DNA of 44,574 nucleotides from Owenweeksia sp. (GCA_028277105.1 JANQHO010000058.1:1-44574), one strand, 5' to 3'; counted from the stretch's first letter, positions 28,207 through 37,791 are shown. Numbers and translations: made by a program. Notes: generated by a model from the letters alone, not told the origin.

Positions 28207-28424
28207 CCTCATCTCTCAAATGACAAGCTGACACATTTTTGTGTTTTTCGCCAAAATCCCAAAAAGAGCCGCAAAATTCGATTTTTTTAGTCTTTTCAAG
28301 TGCCATACTTTTGAACCAATCCTGATGGATTTTTACCACAAAATCGAGAGCTAAAAACCAATCAGTACCTTTAGCCACGGTTATTACAATTATCAATTAA
28401 TCAGACGGATTAAAAACGCTTAAT

Positions 28425-31400
28425 ATGAACACGCGAACCTTTTTAACCATTTTTTACCTTTCTACCTATTCACTTTTGTTTGGTCAGGGCTTTCCGGTTT
28501 CCGAAGTGAATTATAGTAACCCCCAAGATGCCTTAACCCGGCAACTGGACAAGACCAAACCAGTATATTCCCTACCCGGCTCAGTAAACGTTGTCAATGG
28601 CATGGGGGGGTATAATATTCCCATTGAAATGCCTGTCGGCATAAACGGTTTACAACCCAATATCAGTATCTCCTATTCTTCCAATACCAGCAATGGCATC
28701 ATGGGATTAGGCTGGAATTTAGGTGGCCTGAGTTACATCTCCCGTACAGGTAAAACTCATGCGGTTGATGGTTGGATGTCCGGTTTTTCTTTGGACGATC
28801 AGGAAGATAACCTTGCCCTGGACGGACAAAGATTGATACACTATGCCGGCACTCCTTTGGGAACCAATGGCAGTTACAGAACGCTTTACCAGTCCTATCG
28901 TGAGATCTTGTACACGGGCAACGGATTCACTGTCACCGAAAAAAACGGCCTTAAGAAATACTACGGCACAACTCCTGCTACCAGACTGAATTACCAACGA
29001 TCTGTAAATGGCAACCCTGTAGACTTTGAAGCGATATGGCTGCTTGAAAAGGTAGAGGACAGGAATGGCAATTACATGGAGTATGAATACGTGACAGATG
29101 CCACTCATCATGAGTGGCGGCTGAACAAGATCACCTACACCAAACACGAGAGCATTCCTACCAACAACTCCCTTTGTGAGGTACAGTTCTATTATTCTAC
29201 CCGGAACGATGTAAGGGATGGTTACAAAATAGGCAACGTCATGAAACAAAGCCATTTGTTGGAAAGCATACGCACCACCTTCAACGGACAGGAATATACC
29301 CGCTATGATTTTAAATATGAATGGAGAGGTGGTGTAACAGGTTCCGAATTCTCAAGGTTGATTGAAATTGATTACAGTGTAAAAGGGCAAGCGGTAAATC
29401 CTACCATCATCAATTGGGGGGCTACCCCCAATGAATACCTCTACCAGGGCAGCAGCCAATGGGACCCTGACTTCTCTGCAAACCTGGGAGCCAATGGCAT
29501 GACCGCTGATGTAGATTTGGACGGGGACGGCTTGACCGATGTATTGACCCTTCAAGGCCGTATAATTGACGATGGGAAATGTTGGGATGATTTCAAGAAT
29601 TGGGATATTAAAATCTACCAATTTAAACTTTCCGCTCATTTTAAAAACCAGAGCGGTAATGGCTTTACCAGTGTGGTGATCCGAGATTGGTTCTCTTCCA
29701 ATTACAAACCCGGAGATTGTAGACGCTCCCCTTTCTGTAGAATCTATCCGGGAGATTTTAACGGGGACGGGCTGAATGAGTTTATCCTGCAATGGTCTGA
29801 AATCACCACCTCGACCGTTAATGGCTTTTATCTGGATTTTTACCTCAACGATCCTCAGAACCCCGGAACCTTTGTAAAGAACAATACCGAACGCATTACC
29901 GATCATCTGCCTCATGGATATAAGGAAGGAGGCCCTCATCCTATTTTATATAAACCGGGTAATAATCCGTTTAACTTGTTAGTGAATGATTTTGACGGGG
30001 ATGGTATTACCGACTATTCGTATTCAGGGAGCGACAGACCAACTATAATACCTATTGCAGGAAGTAACGCCCCCCCTGTAAGGTGGGTAGTGAAGTTCAG
30101 GAATAAAGATCAAAGCGTCCAAAAACACCTTGTCAATGTAACAACCTATGGTGTCAGTTCCGTTGATAGTAGTCACTTTGGGGATTTTGACGGGGATGGA
30201 AGAGCCGATATGCTGATAGTCGGTGATTCCAAAAGTATTGGGGTTACTTTAACCAGTCGCACCAGCAGTGAAAGATTGTTTACCTCATCGGTCCCAAATT
30301 CTGATAATCATCTCCATATCGGAGACTTCAACGGGGACGGTATTTCAGATATCCTTTCTTACGATCTCAATACCGATGATTTCACTATTATCAATGCAAC
30401 CGGAACGGGCTTGAATTTACCCGGCAACACCCTGTCTTTTGTCACCGAACAACTAGACCTTCGCGCCAATGCCAATGGAAAACCGCGGCAGGAAGATGGC
30501 CCTCCCTTTTTATTCGTACAGGATGCCGATTCCGATGGCAGGGACGATTTGATCTTTTTTGACGAAGATAACGGGCAGTTCGACTTTACCGTTTACTATA
30601 ACAAAATTGACGGTTGGCTATCCCGCACCCATCCTCTGGTAGCAACCGATGTAGATTGGCTGCCCTGGAATGCCCGTAAAGCTTTTCATTGGGGAGATTT
30701 CAAAGGTACAGGTAATACCCAGGTGCTTTATGAAAGGGATATTGTAAATGTATCCGACCACGCTTTCTTCCTCTCTTTTAAACAAGATGACCGGAGCCGA
30801 CATGTCACCCATGTTCTGAACGGCTATAATCAACTGACGGCCTTTGAATATCAAAGGCTTACCGAAGCCGGTGGGGTATATACCAGAAATGATATTTACG
30901 AATACCCCAATCCGAGTATTATCCACTCAGGGCTGATTGTCAGTGCTTTGAAACAAAAGGATTTTGACGGTAATCTGTACAGCGATATCCGTTACAATTA
31001 TGTAAACCTCCGGGCTAATTACAAAGGTTTAGGTATTCAAGGTTACAACAAGATCATCGAAAAGGATATGATCCGCCAGGTGATGATCGAGAAGAACACT
31101 TCTTTCATAGCTGACCCGGCTAATACTACGCATGATTGCTGGCCCTTCCTGCCCTTTAGCAGCGCCACTAAGCTTCTGGACGGAACCAATATCAGTACCA
31201 CCGAAAAATTCTACGTTCACAGCACCCTGATACAAACTATGGGTTCGCAATACGTATTTAATCCCCGGCTGGATTTGGAGCGGTCAAAGGATTATTTGCT
31301 CAACAGTTCCTCCGCCTCAAAATACACCTATGATACAAGGGGCAATGTGACCCAATTGAGAAAAAGGGTATTTGACAATATCAATCATCACCTGCCCGCA

Positions 31401-34400
31401 TTGGAAGAAGAAAATATCCATTCATCCGGTTTTGTGCAAAATGGCGGCTGGATACCCTGGTTGCCTGAAACCATCACTACCACCAACCAAAGGGACGGGC
31501 AATCCCTGGTTTCGGTAACGGAGAACAGAACTTACTACACCAATGGCAACCTGGAGTCCAAAACCCTTCACCCCGGAACAGAAGCCGAAGTCAAAACCGA
31601 ATTTACCTACACTACAGGAGGAAATATAGAAGATGAAAAAACAACTTATATGGATATGCCTCCGCGACTGAACAAAACGGTTTGGGAGGCCAATGAAAGG
31701 CTGGTGGACTATACTTTAAATGAAAAAAACTGGAAGATCGATCACGTGGATACAGACCCTTTTACGGCACAGGTAAAAGAGACCGCTGATTTTAACAATC
31801 TGACCACCACCTATCAGTACGACAGCTTTGGCAGGCTGATACATACTGTTCTGCCTGACGGGAATACCAAAAGCAAGAACTATATCTGGAACACTTCAGC
31901 TTCTTTTACCGAACCCTTATTCCGGGTAGAGGAGTCAGGTACCAATACCCCTCCTGCCACAGCCTGGTATGATGGTCAATCGAGAGAGATCAGGAGCGAA
32001 AGAAAAAACCAGCAGGATGTATGGGTATACACTTCTACGGAATACAACGCCAAAAGTGAGACTTCCCGAAGTAGCCTGCCTTATCTATCGGGGGGAACAC
32101 CTGACTGGATCGTATACACTTACGATGATTACGGCAGATTGACCAGCAGGGTCAGCCCATCCAAAAACATCAGCACTGCTTATGAGGGCAGAAGGACTAT
32201 CATAACCAATGAAACAAGTGGTCAATCCACCAGTAAAACCGTGGACGGAAGCGGAAAAACGGTCACTGCTACCGATGATGGCGGCAACATCAACTACATA
32301 TACAACAGTTGGGGAGAAGTAGAGGAAATACGGGGCCCGGCTTCCACCATAAGCCTGGAATATGATGATTTCGGGCGCAAAACTGCTATCAATGACCCGG
32401 CTGCGGGGCGTACCTCTTATTCCTATTATCCAAGCGGGCAACTGAAACAGCAGACCGATGCCAACAACAACACCTATAACTTTACCTATGATATCCTTGA
32501 CCGTATTACGGAAAAAAGTGGCAATGAAGGTGCGTATACGTATAGTTACGACCGGCAGTTCCTGGGCCTCATCGATCAGGAAGTATCTCCTTATGGCCCG
32601 GAAACCGAATACAGCTATGATGCCTATGGCCGTGTCGAAGCACAGATAGAAAGGATTGAAGGAGAAGAATATGAGTTTCAATATGAATACGACACTTATG
32701 GGAATACGGAGTTCATGGTATACCCCAATAGCATGACCATCCAATACAGCTACACCCCCAATGGTTTTATGAATGAAATGAAAATAAAAGTAGACGGAGG
32801 GGATGACAAACCTCTTTGGAAGTACATAGATCAAAATCGCTTCGGGCAAATTACGGAATACGAATTGGGTGACGTGGTGTGGAGCAAAAGCTATGACCCT
32901 CTGAATGGTTTTCCTGTCTTGGTGGAAGGCAATGGGGTATGGGAATACGGCTATGAATTTGAGCAAAGTACCGGCAACCTTTTGAACCGCTCGGATAATA
33001 TGAAAGGCTTATTCGAGGATTTTGATTACGACCATTTAGACCGGCTAACGGAGTATGGCACTACTAATATTACCATCAGCTATGATGCTCACGGTAATAT
33101 CCTCTCCAAAGGTGACGTGGGAAGCTACGAGAATGATGCCGTTTCAGGACAAACTTTGGTTATACACGACAACCCTCATACTATTTCGGAAGATCAGCAA
33201 AATCTTACTTATACCCCATTCAACAGTATAGCCAGCATACAGGAAGGGGATTATGATGCCTTTTTTACTTACGGTCACGATCAGCAAAGGAAAGTGATGC
33301 GCATAGAGAATAACGGACAGGTAGAAATCGAAAGGGTTTATGTGACCGGAAACTTGTATGAAAGGGATTTCAGGAATGGGCAATGGAAAAATTACAGCTA
33401 CATCCATACACCAGTGGGCCAGGCATTAGTAGTGGTTAATGAAACCAACCTTGAAGCCAACCTCTACTTCCTTATCACCGACTACCAGGGTTCCATATTG
33501 GCACTGATGGATGAAACAGGGGGTGAGATCGTTGAGGAATACAGCTATGACCCCTGGGGCAACAGGCGCAATGTAAACACCTGGGAGATTGAATACCACC
33601 CCGGTCTGGATGGTCTGGCCTACAACGGACTGATGTACCGGGGCTATACCGGTCATGAACACCTGGAAATGTTTGGCCTCATCAACATGAACGGGAGATT
33701 GTATGACCCGCTCCTGGGAAGAATGCTCAGTCCCGACAATTTTGTAAGCGCCCCTGACAATACCCAGAACCTGAACCGCTATACCTATGTAGTCAACAAC
33801 CCTCTGAAGTATACCGACCCCTCCGGTGAAGAACCGATCTCCTTCGCTGCTATGGCTATCATAGCAGGAAGCATTACCGGGGCTGCCGGGGGTATGGCCT
33901 CTTACCTGGGTCAGGCCATGCAAGCCAATGAGTGGGACTGGGCCAAGTTCGGTGGTTCCATCTTAGGCGGAGCGGTAACCGGGGCAGTATTTGGTTACAT
34001 TGCGCCTACCGCAGCCTTTACGGGTTGGGCGGCCAGCTTGCCCATGAATACTCTGGGTTCTTTTGCCGGCTCCTTTATACCCTCAGCCAACTTCAGCTCC
34101 GGTGATTGGCGGTTCAGCATCTCTCCGGCTTTGGCCTTTGGCAATGCCAAAGGAGTGGGATTTAACATAGGCGCTACCTATACCGATGGGGCCTTTGTAC
34201 TGTCGGGCGGTTATGGGCTAACCTCCTATGCCAAAGCACCGGGTACGGGTAAACCAACTATAGAAAACCGTTTTTCGGGTATGGTTGGTTATCAGACCGC
34301 ACACGGAGGAATAGCCCTGGGTACTACCCATTTTTATCATGGTAAAGATCACGAACTAAACCAGACCGTAGGGCGCTTATCACTCAATGCATTGGGAGCA

Positions 34401-34826
34401 TGGGCCTATTATGAAAACGATGGTTATCCATTTAGCAAATGGTTAGCGGATGGCCATGACCGCATGCGCACCGCTGCCGCTGGTATAGGCTTTAGGCAAT
34501 ATGGGATTGGTTTTAATCTCTTTACTGGAGATTATGGTGCAGATAAAAGAACTGAGGATATAGCAGAACATCCAAAATATGACGAGCAAGAAAAATTCAT
34601 AAATGGAGGTTACTATAGCAATCCAGAAGCAGATAAATATCGAATGGGAGCGGTATTCATGAGCATCGGGGCCTGGCGCATGGGCGAGGATGCCGAAAAA
34701 TACCGCCATGCCATTCAGAACAAATTTGCCCATACAGTAGCCCGTTACCAGCCCTGGTTCAAGGTGAAAAACATTCCGGCCGTCAAATACAGTCAATACA
34801 CCTATAATCCCTATACATCATGGTAA
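28425..34826 (+). CDS. RHS/YD-repeat polymorphic toxin: SpvB and FG-GAP N-terminal half, RHS core, type 23 (Ntox23-like) toxin tip
   Basis: 2133 residues with a Sec signal (MNTRTF...LLFGQ). Residues about 35-320 match the SpvB/TcdB N-terminal region ('PISISYSS'-like 'PNISISYSSNTSNGIMGLGW'). Six FG-GAP-type calcium loops (such as DFDGDGITDY, GDFNGDGISDI) lie at about 360-705. YD repeats ('YQYDSFGRLIHTVLPDGN') fill about 1110-1690. The RHS hyperconserved end 'RLYDPLLGRMLSPDNF...NRYTYVVNNPLKYTDPSG' is near 1757-1805. The variable tip that follows has a Gly/Ala hydrophobic stretch, then 'FSISPALAFGNAKGVGFNIG', 'DRMRTAAAGIGF', 'RHAIQNKFAH' and 'YNPYTSW' (about 1890-2133), the pattern of polymorphic toxin type 23. 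It has no T9SS sorting domain of its own. The RHS part should form a shell releasing the tip. Confidence 0.9.
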   Translation: MNTRTFLTIFYLSTYSLLFGQGFPVSEVNYSNPQDALTRQLDKTKPVYSLPGSVNVVNGMGGYNIPIEMPVGINGLQPNISISYSSNTSNGIMGLGWNLGGLSYISRTGKTHAVDGWMSGFSLDDQEDNLALDGQRLIHYAGTPLGTNGSYRTLYQSYREILYTGNGFTVTEKNGLKKYYGTTPATRLNYQRSVNGNPVDFEAIWLLEKVEDRNGNYMEYEYVTDATHHEWRLNKITYTKHESIPTNNSLCEVQFYYSTRNDVRDGYKIGNVMKQSHLLESIRTTFNGQEYTRYDFKYEWRGGVTGSEFSRLIEIDYSVKGQAVNPTIINWGATPNEYLYQGSSQWDPDFSANLGANGMTADVDLDGDGLTDVLTLQGRIIDDGKCWDDFKNWDIKIYQFKLSAHFKNQSGNGFTSVVIRDWFSSNYKPGDCRRSPFCRIYPGDFNGDGLNEFILQWSEITTSTVNGFYLDFYLNDPQNPGTFVKNNTERITDHLPHGYKEGGPHPILYKPGNNPFNLLVNDFDGDGITDYSYSGSDRPTIIPIAGSNAPPVRWVVKFRNKDQSVQKHLVNVTTYGVSSVDSSHFGDFDGDGRADMLIVGDSKSIGVTLTSRTSSERLFTSSVPNSDNHLHIGDFNGDGISDILSYDLNTDDFTIINATGTGLNLPGNTLSFVTEQLDLRANANGKPRQEDGPPFLFVQDADSDGRDDLIFFDEDNGQFDFTVYYNKIDGWLSRTHPLVATDVDWLPWNARKAFHWGDFKGTGNTQVLYERDIVNVSDHAFFLSFKQDDRSRHVTHVLNGYNQLTAFEYQRLTEAGGVYTRNDIYEYPNPSIIHSGLIVSALKQKDFDGNLYSDIRYNYVNLRANYKGLGIQGYNKIIEKDMIRQVMIEKNTSFIADPANTTHDCWPFLPFSSATKLLDGTNISTTEKFYVHSTLIQTMGSQYVFNPRLDLERSKDYLLNSSSASKYTYDTRGNVTQLRKRVFDNINHHLPALEEENIHSSGFVQNGGWIPWLPETITTTNQRDGQSLVSVTENRTYYTNGNLESKTLHPGTEAEVKTEFTYTTGGNIEDEKTTYMDMPPRLNKTVWEANERLVDYTLNEKNWKIDHVDTDPFTAQVKETADFNNLTTTYQYDSFGRLIHTVLPDGNTKSKNYIWNTSASFTEPLFRVEESGTNTPPATAWYDGQSREIRSERKNQQDVWVYTSTEYNAKSETSRSSLPYLSGGTPDWIVYTYDDYGRLTSRVSPSKNISTAYEGRRTIITNETSGQSTSKTVDGSGKTVTATDDGGNINYIYNSWGEVEEIRGPASTISLEYDDFGRKTAINDPAAGRTSYSYYPSGQLKQQTDANNNTYNFTYDILDRITEKSGNEGAYTYSYDRQFLGLIDQEVSPYGPETEYSYDAYGRVEAQIERIEGEEYEFQYEYDTYGNTEFMVYPNSMTIQYSYTPNGFMNEMKIKVDGGDDKPLWKYIDQNRFGQITEYELGDVVWSKSYDPLNGFPVLVEGNGVWEYGYEFEQSTGNLLNRSDNMKGLFEDFDYDHLDRLTEYGTTNITISYDAHGNILSKGDVGSYENDAVSGQTLVIHDNPHTISEDQQNLTYTPFNSIASIQEGDYDAFFTYGHDQQRKVMRIENNGQVEIERVYVTGNLYERDFRNGQWKNYSYIHTPVGQALVVVNETNLEANLYFLITDYQGSILALMDETGGEIVEEYSYDPWGNRRNVNTWEIEYHPGLDGLAYNGLMYRGYTGHEHLEMFGLINMNGRLYDPLLGRMLSPDNFVSAPDNTQNLNRYTYVVNNPLKYTDPSGEEPISFAAMAIIAGSITGAAGGMASYLGQAMQANEWDWAKFGGSILGGAVTGAVFGYIAPTAAFTGWAASLPMNTLGSFAGSFIPSANFSSGDWRFSISPALAFGNAKGVGFNIGATYTDGAFVLSGGYGLTSYAKAPGTGKPTIENRFSGMVGYQTAHGGIALGTTHFYHGKDHELNQTVGRLSLNALGAWAYYENDGYPFSKWLADGHDRMRTAAAGIGFRQYGIGFNLFTGDYGADKRTEDIAEHPKYDEQEKFINGGYYSNPEADKYRMGAVFMSIGAWRMGEDAEKYRHAIQNKFAHTVARYQPWFKVKNIPAVKYSQYTYNPYTSW

Positions 34827-35365
34827 AAAATATCTTCATCATTATTGTTGGTAGTTTCATGCTCACCTCTTGTTGTGACCTGATCGGGCTTCAAGGTGGT
34901 GGAGTACGGTCAAAAAGGCTTTACAAAAGGTATGTAGACTTCGATTGCAAACCTCCCTCATGGATAGATACAACAGTGGTATATAGGAAGTTGTATGATT
35001 CTACCTATTATGGTAACGGAGAGTATTCTATATATAGTGACACTACTCATCCAACTTTCATGAAGTTCTTTGATAAAGGAAGATATGCTGATTACTTAAT
35101 CAGAGCAAATGAAAAAGGTAAACTAAAGTTATCAGCCTCGTCATTTGCCTTAAACAAGGCATTCTTGGGCTATTATAAAATTAAAACTGGTTCCGTAGAA
35201 ATGTATACATATCACCCCTCAGATTGTGGAACCTTTTTCAAAATGAATCTCTTGCAGACATCTGATGAGAATAAAATAATGACCGCTTTTGATGGCAATC
35301 ACTTTTCCTTTTATGAAAGGGTAGAAGTACCAGTAGAATGGCTTCCCCAAAAACCAGATTGGTAG
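34820..35365 (+). CDS. candidate immunity lipoprotein 1 (paralogue of the next gene)
   Basis: 181 residues. The signal peptide ends in a lipobox (FMLTSC, Cys18), so the mature protein is lipid-anchored facing the periplasm or surface. The start ATG lies inside the last codons of the toxin gene (7-bp overlap), which implies coupled translation. Shared blocks with the next gene are 'PPSWIDT', 'VYRKLYDST', 'LGYYK' and the terminus 'WLPQKPDW' versus 'WLPKKPDW'. I do not recognise a family. Position, overlap and duplication make immunity against the type 23 toxin the best hypothesis, but this is inference. Confidence 0.8.
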   Translation: MVKNIFIIIVGSFMLTSCCDLIGLQGGGVRSKRLYKRYVDFDCKPPSWIDTTVVYRKLYDSTYYGNGEYSIYSDTTHPTFMKFFDKGRYADYLIRANEKGKLKLSASSFALNKAFLGYYKIKTGSVEMYTYHPSDCGTFFKMNLLQTSDENKIMTAFDGNHFSFYERVEVPVEWLPQKPDW

Positions 35366-35392
35366 GATATCATAATTGATGTTCAGAAAGAA

Positions 35393-35965
35393 ATGATAAA
35401 ACAATTAATAGTCATAATGATGTTTCTCTCAGCCTTAAGTTCTTGCTGTGATTTAAGGGACTTACAGGTTGGAGACACAGAGTTTAATGAACGATATGAA
35501 AAGTATACTGAATTAAATGATAGCCCCCCTTCATGGATAGATACCAATGCAGTTTACCGGAAGCTATATGATTCTACTGCTTATGGAGAAGGACACTCAT
35601 TTATTTACAGAGATACCGCCAAAACCTGGTATATGAAGTTTTATGGCAATAGCAGATATGTAGAGTTCTCTGTAGATAAGGAACGTGATAATAAAATAGC
35701 TTATCAGAAAGTAATCAATGCGAGAAAAGCCATCTTAGGATATTATAAGGTGAGAAAAAATAAACTATGCCAGTATATATACGCACCTCATCATTGTAAC
35801 AGGTTTCTCAGGGTTGATGTGATGCAGAAAAATGATAAAGGAGATTTGCTGACCGAGTATCGAGGAATACCTTGCTCATTTAACGCTGAAAAAGGAACCT
35901 ATTTTTCAAGGTATGAAAAAGTAAATACTACCATAGGGTGGCTCCCTAAAAAACCCGATTGGTAA
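35393..35965 (+). CDS. candidate immunity lipoprotein 2
   Basis: 190 residues, the tandem paralogue of the preceding lipoprotein, 27 bp downstream. Lipobox ALSSC with Cys18, followed by the same CDL start. It is diverged through most of its length but keeps the PPSWIDT, VYRKLYDST, LGYYK and C-terminal 'GWLPKKPDW' blocks. Arrays of diverged immunity paralogues behind one toxin are common in polymorphic-toxin loci, where extra copies protect against variant toxins of relatives. No enzyme motif is visible. Confidence 0.8.
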   Translation: MIKQLIVIMMFLSALSSCCDLRDLQVGDTEFNERYEKYTELNDSPPSWIDTNAVYRKLYDSTAYGEGHSFIYRDTAKTWYMKFYGNSRYVEFSVDKERDNKIAYQKVINARKAILGYYKVRKNKLCQYIYAPHHCNRFLRVDVMQKNDKGDLLTEYRGIPCSFNAEKGTYFSRYEKVNTTIGWLPKKPDW

Positions 35966-35988
35966 AACTCTAATACAACACACATCTT

Positions 35989-36429
35989 ATGAAAACTGTT
36001 TTTTTAACTATTACCCTGGCGTTCAGCGCCCTTTTTACTCAGGCCCAAACGGCATTTAACTACACTTATGATGATGCCGGAAACCGCGACACCAGAAACG
36101 TGGTCCACTTGTTCCAACGCAACAATAATTCTGTTTCCGGTATGCAAGAAGACTATAACGAATCCTACCGTGTAACGGAAGAACTGAAGAAAGGCCGTTT
36201 ATCCATTTATCCCAATCCCTTTCTGTCAGAGATCAATGTAGAGCTTCTCAATACAGAAGCTTCGGTAAAAGAAGTGAGGGTATACAACGACAAAGGAGCG
36301 GTAGTTTACCGGGCTACCGGCCTTCCCGCTACCTTTTCGGTTTCTCTGGAAGGTCAGGCATCAGGCAACTATCATCTTTGGTTATCCACCTCTGAGGGCA
36401 TCAGGCGTTTTAAAGTAATCAAATACTGA
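35989..36429 (+). CDS. short YD-motif protein with T9SS type A sorting domain
   Basis: 146 residues: signal peptide (MKTVFLTITLAFSALFTQAQ), then a single RHS-type motif 'FNYTYDDAGNRDTR' at about 22-36. A polar linker follows, then a full T9SS type A sorting domain starting 'LSIYPNPFLSEINVEL' and ending 'RFKVIKY'. It is thus little more than one YD motif joined to an export signal. It lies 23 bp after the second lipoprotein in the toxin locus, whose large RHS protein has no such signal. It may act as an export partner for the RHS shell or be the remnant of a longer RHS gene. Confidence 0.8.
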   Translation: MKTVFLTITLAFSALFTQAQTAFNYTYDDAGNRDTRNVVHLFQRNNNSVSGMQEDYNESYRVTEELKKGRLSIYPNPFLSEINVELLNTEASVKEVRVYNDKGAVVYRATGLPATFSVSLEGQASGNYHLWLSTSEGIRRFKVIKY

Positions 36430-36445
36430 TTTGTAAATTTACAGT

Positions 36446-37132
36446 ATGAAACACCTGAATACTCTACTCGCAGTCCTTATGCTCAGCGGGGTACTTCATT
36501 CCGTTCACGGCCAGCGTACTCCCCACCACAGCCTGGCGGCAGGGCTTAAAGCAGGCAGTATTTTTACGGAGAGCAACAATGCCTCAGCCTTAGACCTCAC
36601 GGTAGACTATCAGCGCAACTACAGTGAATTTTTTGCTTTGCGCACCTCTCTCGATCTGGGGATGTCTTTACCGGTGCGAGCTAATAACGTACGGGATTAT
36701 AATAACGAGGAACTGGGTACGCAATACTTTGAGTCGAGAAATTATTTCTACCGGGCAGTGTTGAAACTCAGCCCTGTTGTTTATGTACAGGACAAGAATT
36801 TTAAGGTCTTCCTTGGTTTTGGGGGAATGGCCGGTATGATCCACAGCTCTCTCAAAACAGACATCTCCGTTTTAACTCAGGGTTCGGCAGAAAGAGAAAC
36901 AGTCGATAAGCAAACCTCTGATATTACTGACCTTTACTTAGGGGTTTCTCCTTTTTTTGGCATGAGCTTTTCCGTGGGAGGTAAAGATTCGGGTTCAGAG
37001 CTGGAAGTCGTACTCAACTACGACAATTTGAGTTCTACCGACCAAATCTTTGATTCATCCTTGATCAGTGGTGTCCCCCTGGACTATATAGGTATGCTTA
37101 TCAGCTACCGCCATAACTTTAAAAAGAGATAA
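36446..37132 (+). CDS. outer-membrane beta-barrel protein
   Basis: 228 residues with a signal peptide (MKHLNTLLAVLMLSGVLHSVHGQ) and amphipathic strands alternating with turns, e.g. 'HHSLAAGLKAGSIFTES', 'VKLSPVVYVQ'-like 'LKLSPVVYVQDKNFKVFLGFG'. It ends in an aromatic-rich strand 'IGMLISYRHNFKKR'. The size fits an 8-10 strand barrel. It follows the T9SS-signal gene by 16 bp and precedes a second barrel by 2 bp, so the series is one operon. Function unknown; it could anchor or export locus products. Confidence 0.7.
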   Translation: MKHLNTLLAVLMLSGVLHSVHGQRTPHHSLAAGLKAGSIFTESNNASALDLTVDYQRNYSEFFALRTSLDLGMSLPVRANNVRDYNNEELGTQYFESRNYFYRAVLKLSPVVYVQDKNFKVFLGFGGMAGMIHSSLKTDISVLTQGSAERETVDKQTSDITDLYLGVSPFFGMSFSVGGKDSGSELEVVLNYDNLSSTDQIFDSSLISGVPLDYIGMLISYRHNFKKR

Positions 37133-37134
37133 AA

Positions 37135-37791
37135 ATGTACCATTCATTTAAATACGGGGCTTCCCTGATACTTACAGTGTTTTTCTTTTCTTCTTACTCC
37201 CAAAGTTTCAGGCCCTTTCACGCCTTTGGTTTTCAACTGGGAGCGAATACGAGTTTCTATCAGTATAAGGGAACTCAAATATTCACAGGAGAACCTCCAC
37301 GAGCCTTACTAATGGAATATGTTTATGGCTTTGAGGCTATCGGCCACTATGAGTATGGGGCTTTAAAATGGTTAGGGATCAACAGTGGATTGGGGTTAAG
37401 CCTACGCGGAGGCGGAAGGGCGGATATATTGGGAAACCCTAGCGGTCGTCTTCAGGTACTCTATCTCAATGTGCCCTTACTGGCTCAACTCAAAACAGGG
37501 AAAGTCTTTTGGTGGGAGATTGGCGGAGAGCTAAAAAGTGCTTTGGCCCGTTTTGATTCGGAATTGAATAGTGAGGTTTATGGTGATATAGAGTTCAACT
37601 CCGTTGAGTTTGCTGCGGTTTCCGGCTTCCGCTTCAACCTCACCCGTGGTCTGTCCCTTGCTGCCCACATTCATTGGGGCTTGACCCGTTCGGCCAGTAT
37701 CACTGAAATAGACCGTTTTGTTAACCAACCCTACGAGGTGGATTATTTTGACCGGGCTATTTCTGTTTCTGTTCGTTATATGTTTTATTAA
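37135..37791 (+). CDS. PorT-like outer-membrane beta-barrel protein
   Basis: 218 residues with signal peptide (ending SSYSQ). The pattern 'FGFQLGANTSFYQYKG', 'SGLGLSLRGGGR', 'YLNVPLLAQLKTGKVFWWEIGG' and terminal 'ISVSVRYMFY' is typical of the PorT/OmpW-like barrel family common in Bacteroidota; the last residue is aromatic as expected for BAM recognition. It starts 2 bp after the preceding barrel gene and is the last gene of the + strand series. The next gene is convergent. Confidence 0.75.
   Translation: MYHSFKYGASLILTVFFFSSYSQSFRPFHAFGFQLGANTSFYQYKGTQIFTGEPPRALLMEYVYGFEAIGHYEYGALKWLGINSGLGLSLRGGGRADILGNPSGRLQVLYLNVPLLAQLKTGKVFWWEIGGELKSALARFDSELNSEVYGDIEFNSVEFAAVSGFRFNLTRGLSLAAHIHWGLTRSASITEIDRFVNQPYEVDYFDRAISVSVRYMFY

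Larger units (their letters stand above)
27746..28424. other. 680-bp non-coding, hairpin-rich region before the RHS toxin gene
   Basis: No convincing gene here: the open frames on both strands run through strong inverted repeats and resemble nothing. The stretch holds a tRNA terminator, a 20-bp perfect inverted repeat, a second terminator-like hairpin and an 8-bp hairpin (listed separately). A weak -7-like TACCTTTA at 28367-28374 could serve the RHS gene. The AT-rich composition differs from the flanking genes. Confidence 0.6.

Noticed and set aside
27863..28231. Open frame on + strand (about 122 codons) upstream of the RHS gene
   Set aside because: It runs through a 20-bp perfect inverted repeat and a terminator hairpin; the peptide has no coherent domain or signal pattern.
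28181..28396. Open frame on - strand (about 71 codons)
   Set aside because: Crosses the 8-bp hairpin, low-complexity Lys/Phe/Trp composition, no supporting start signal or recognised family.
32085..32966. Long minus-strand open frame (293 codons) inside the RHS gene
   Set aside because: Antisense shadow of the YD-repeat region; the repeated codon pattern keeps the opposite frame open. The forward frame has clear YD repeats.
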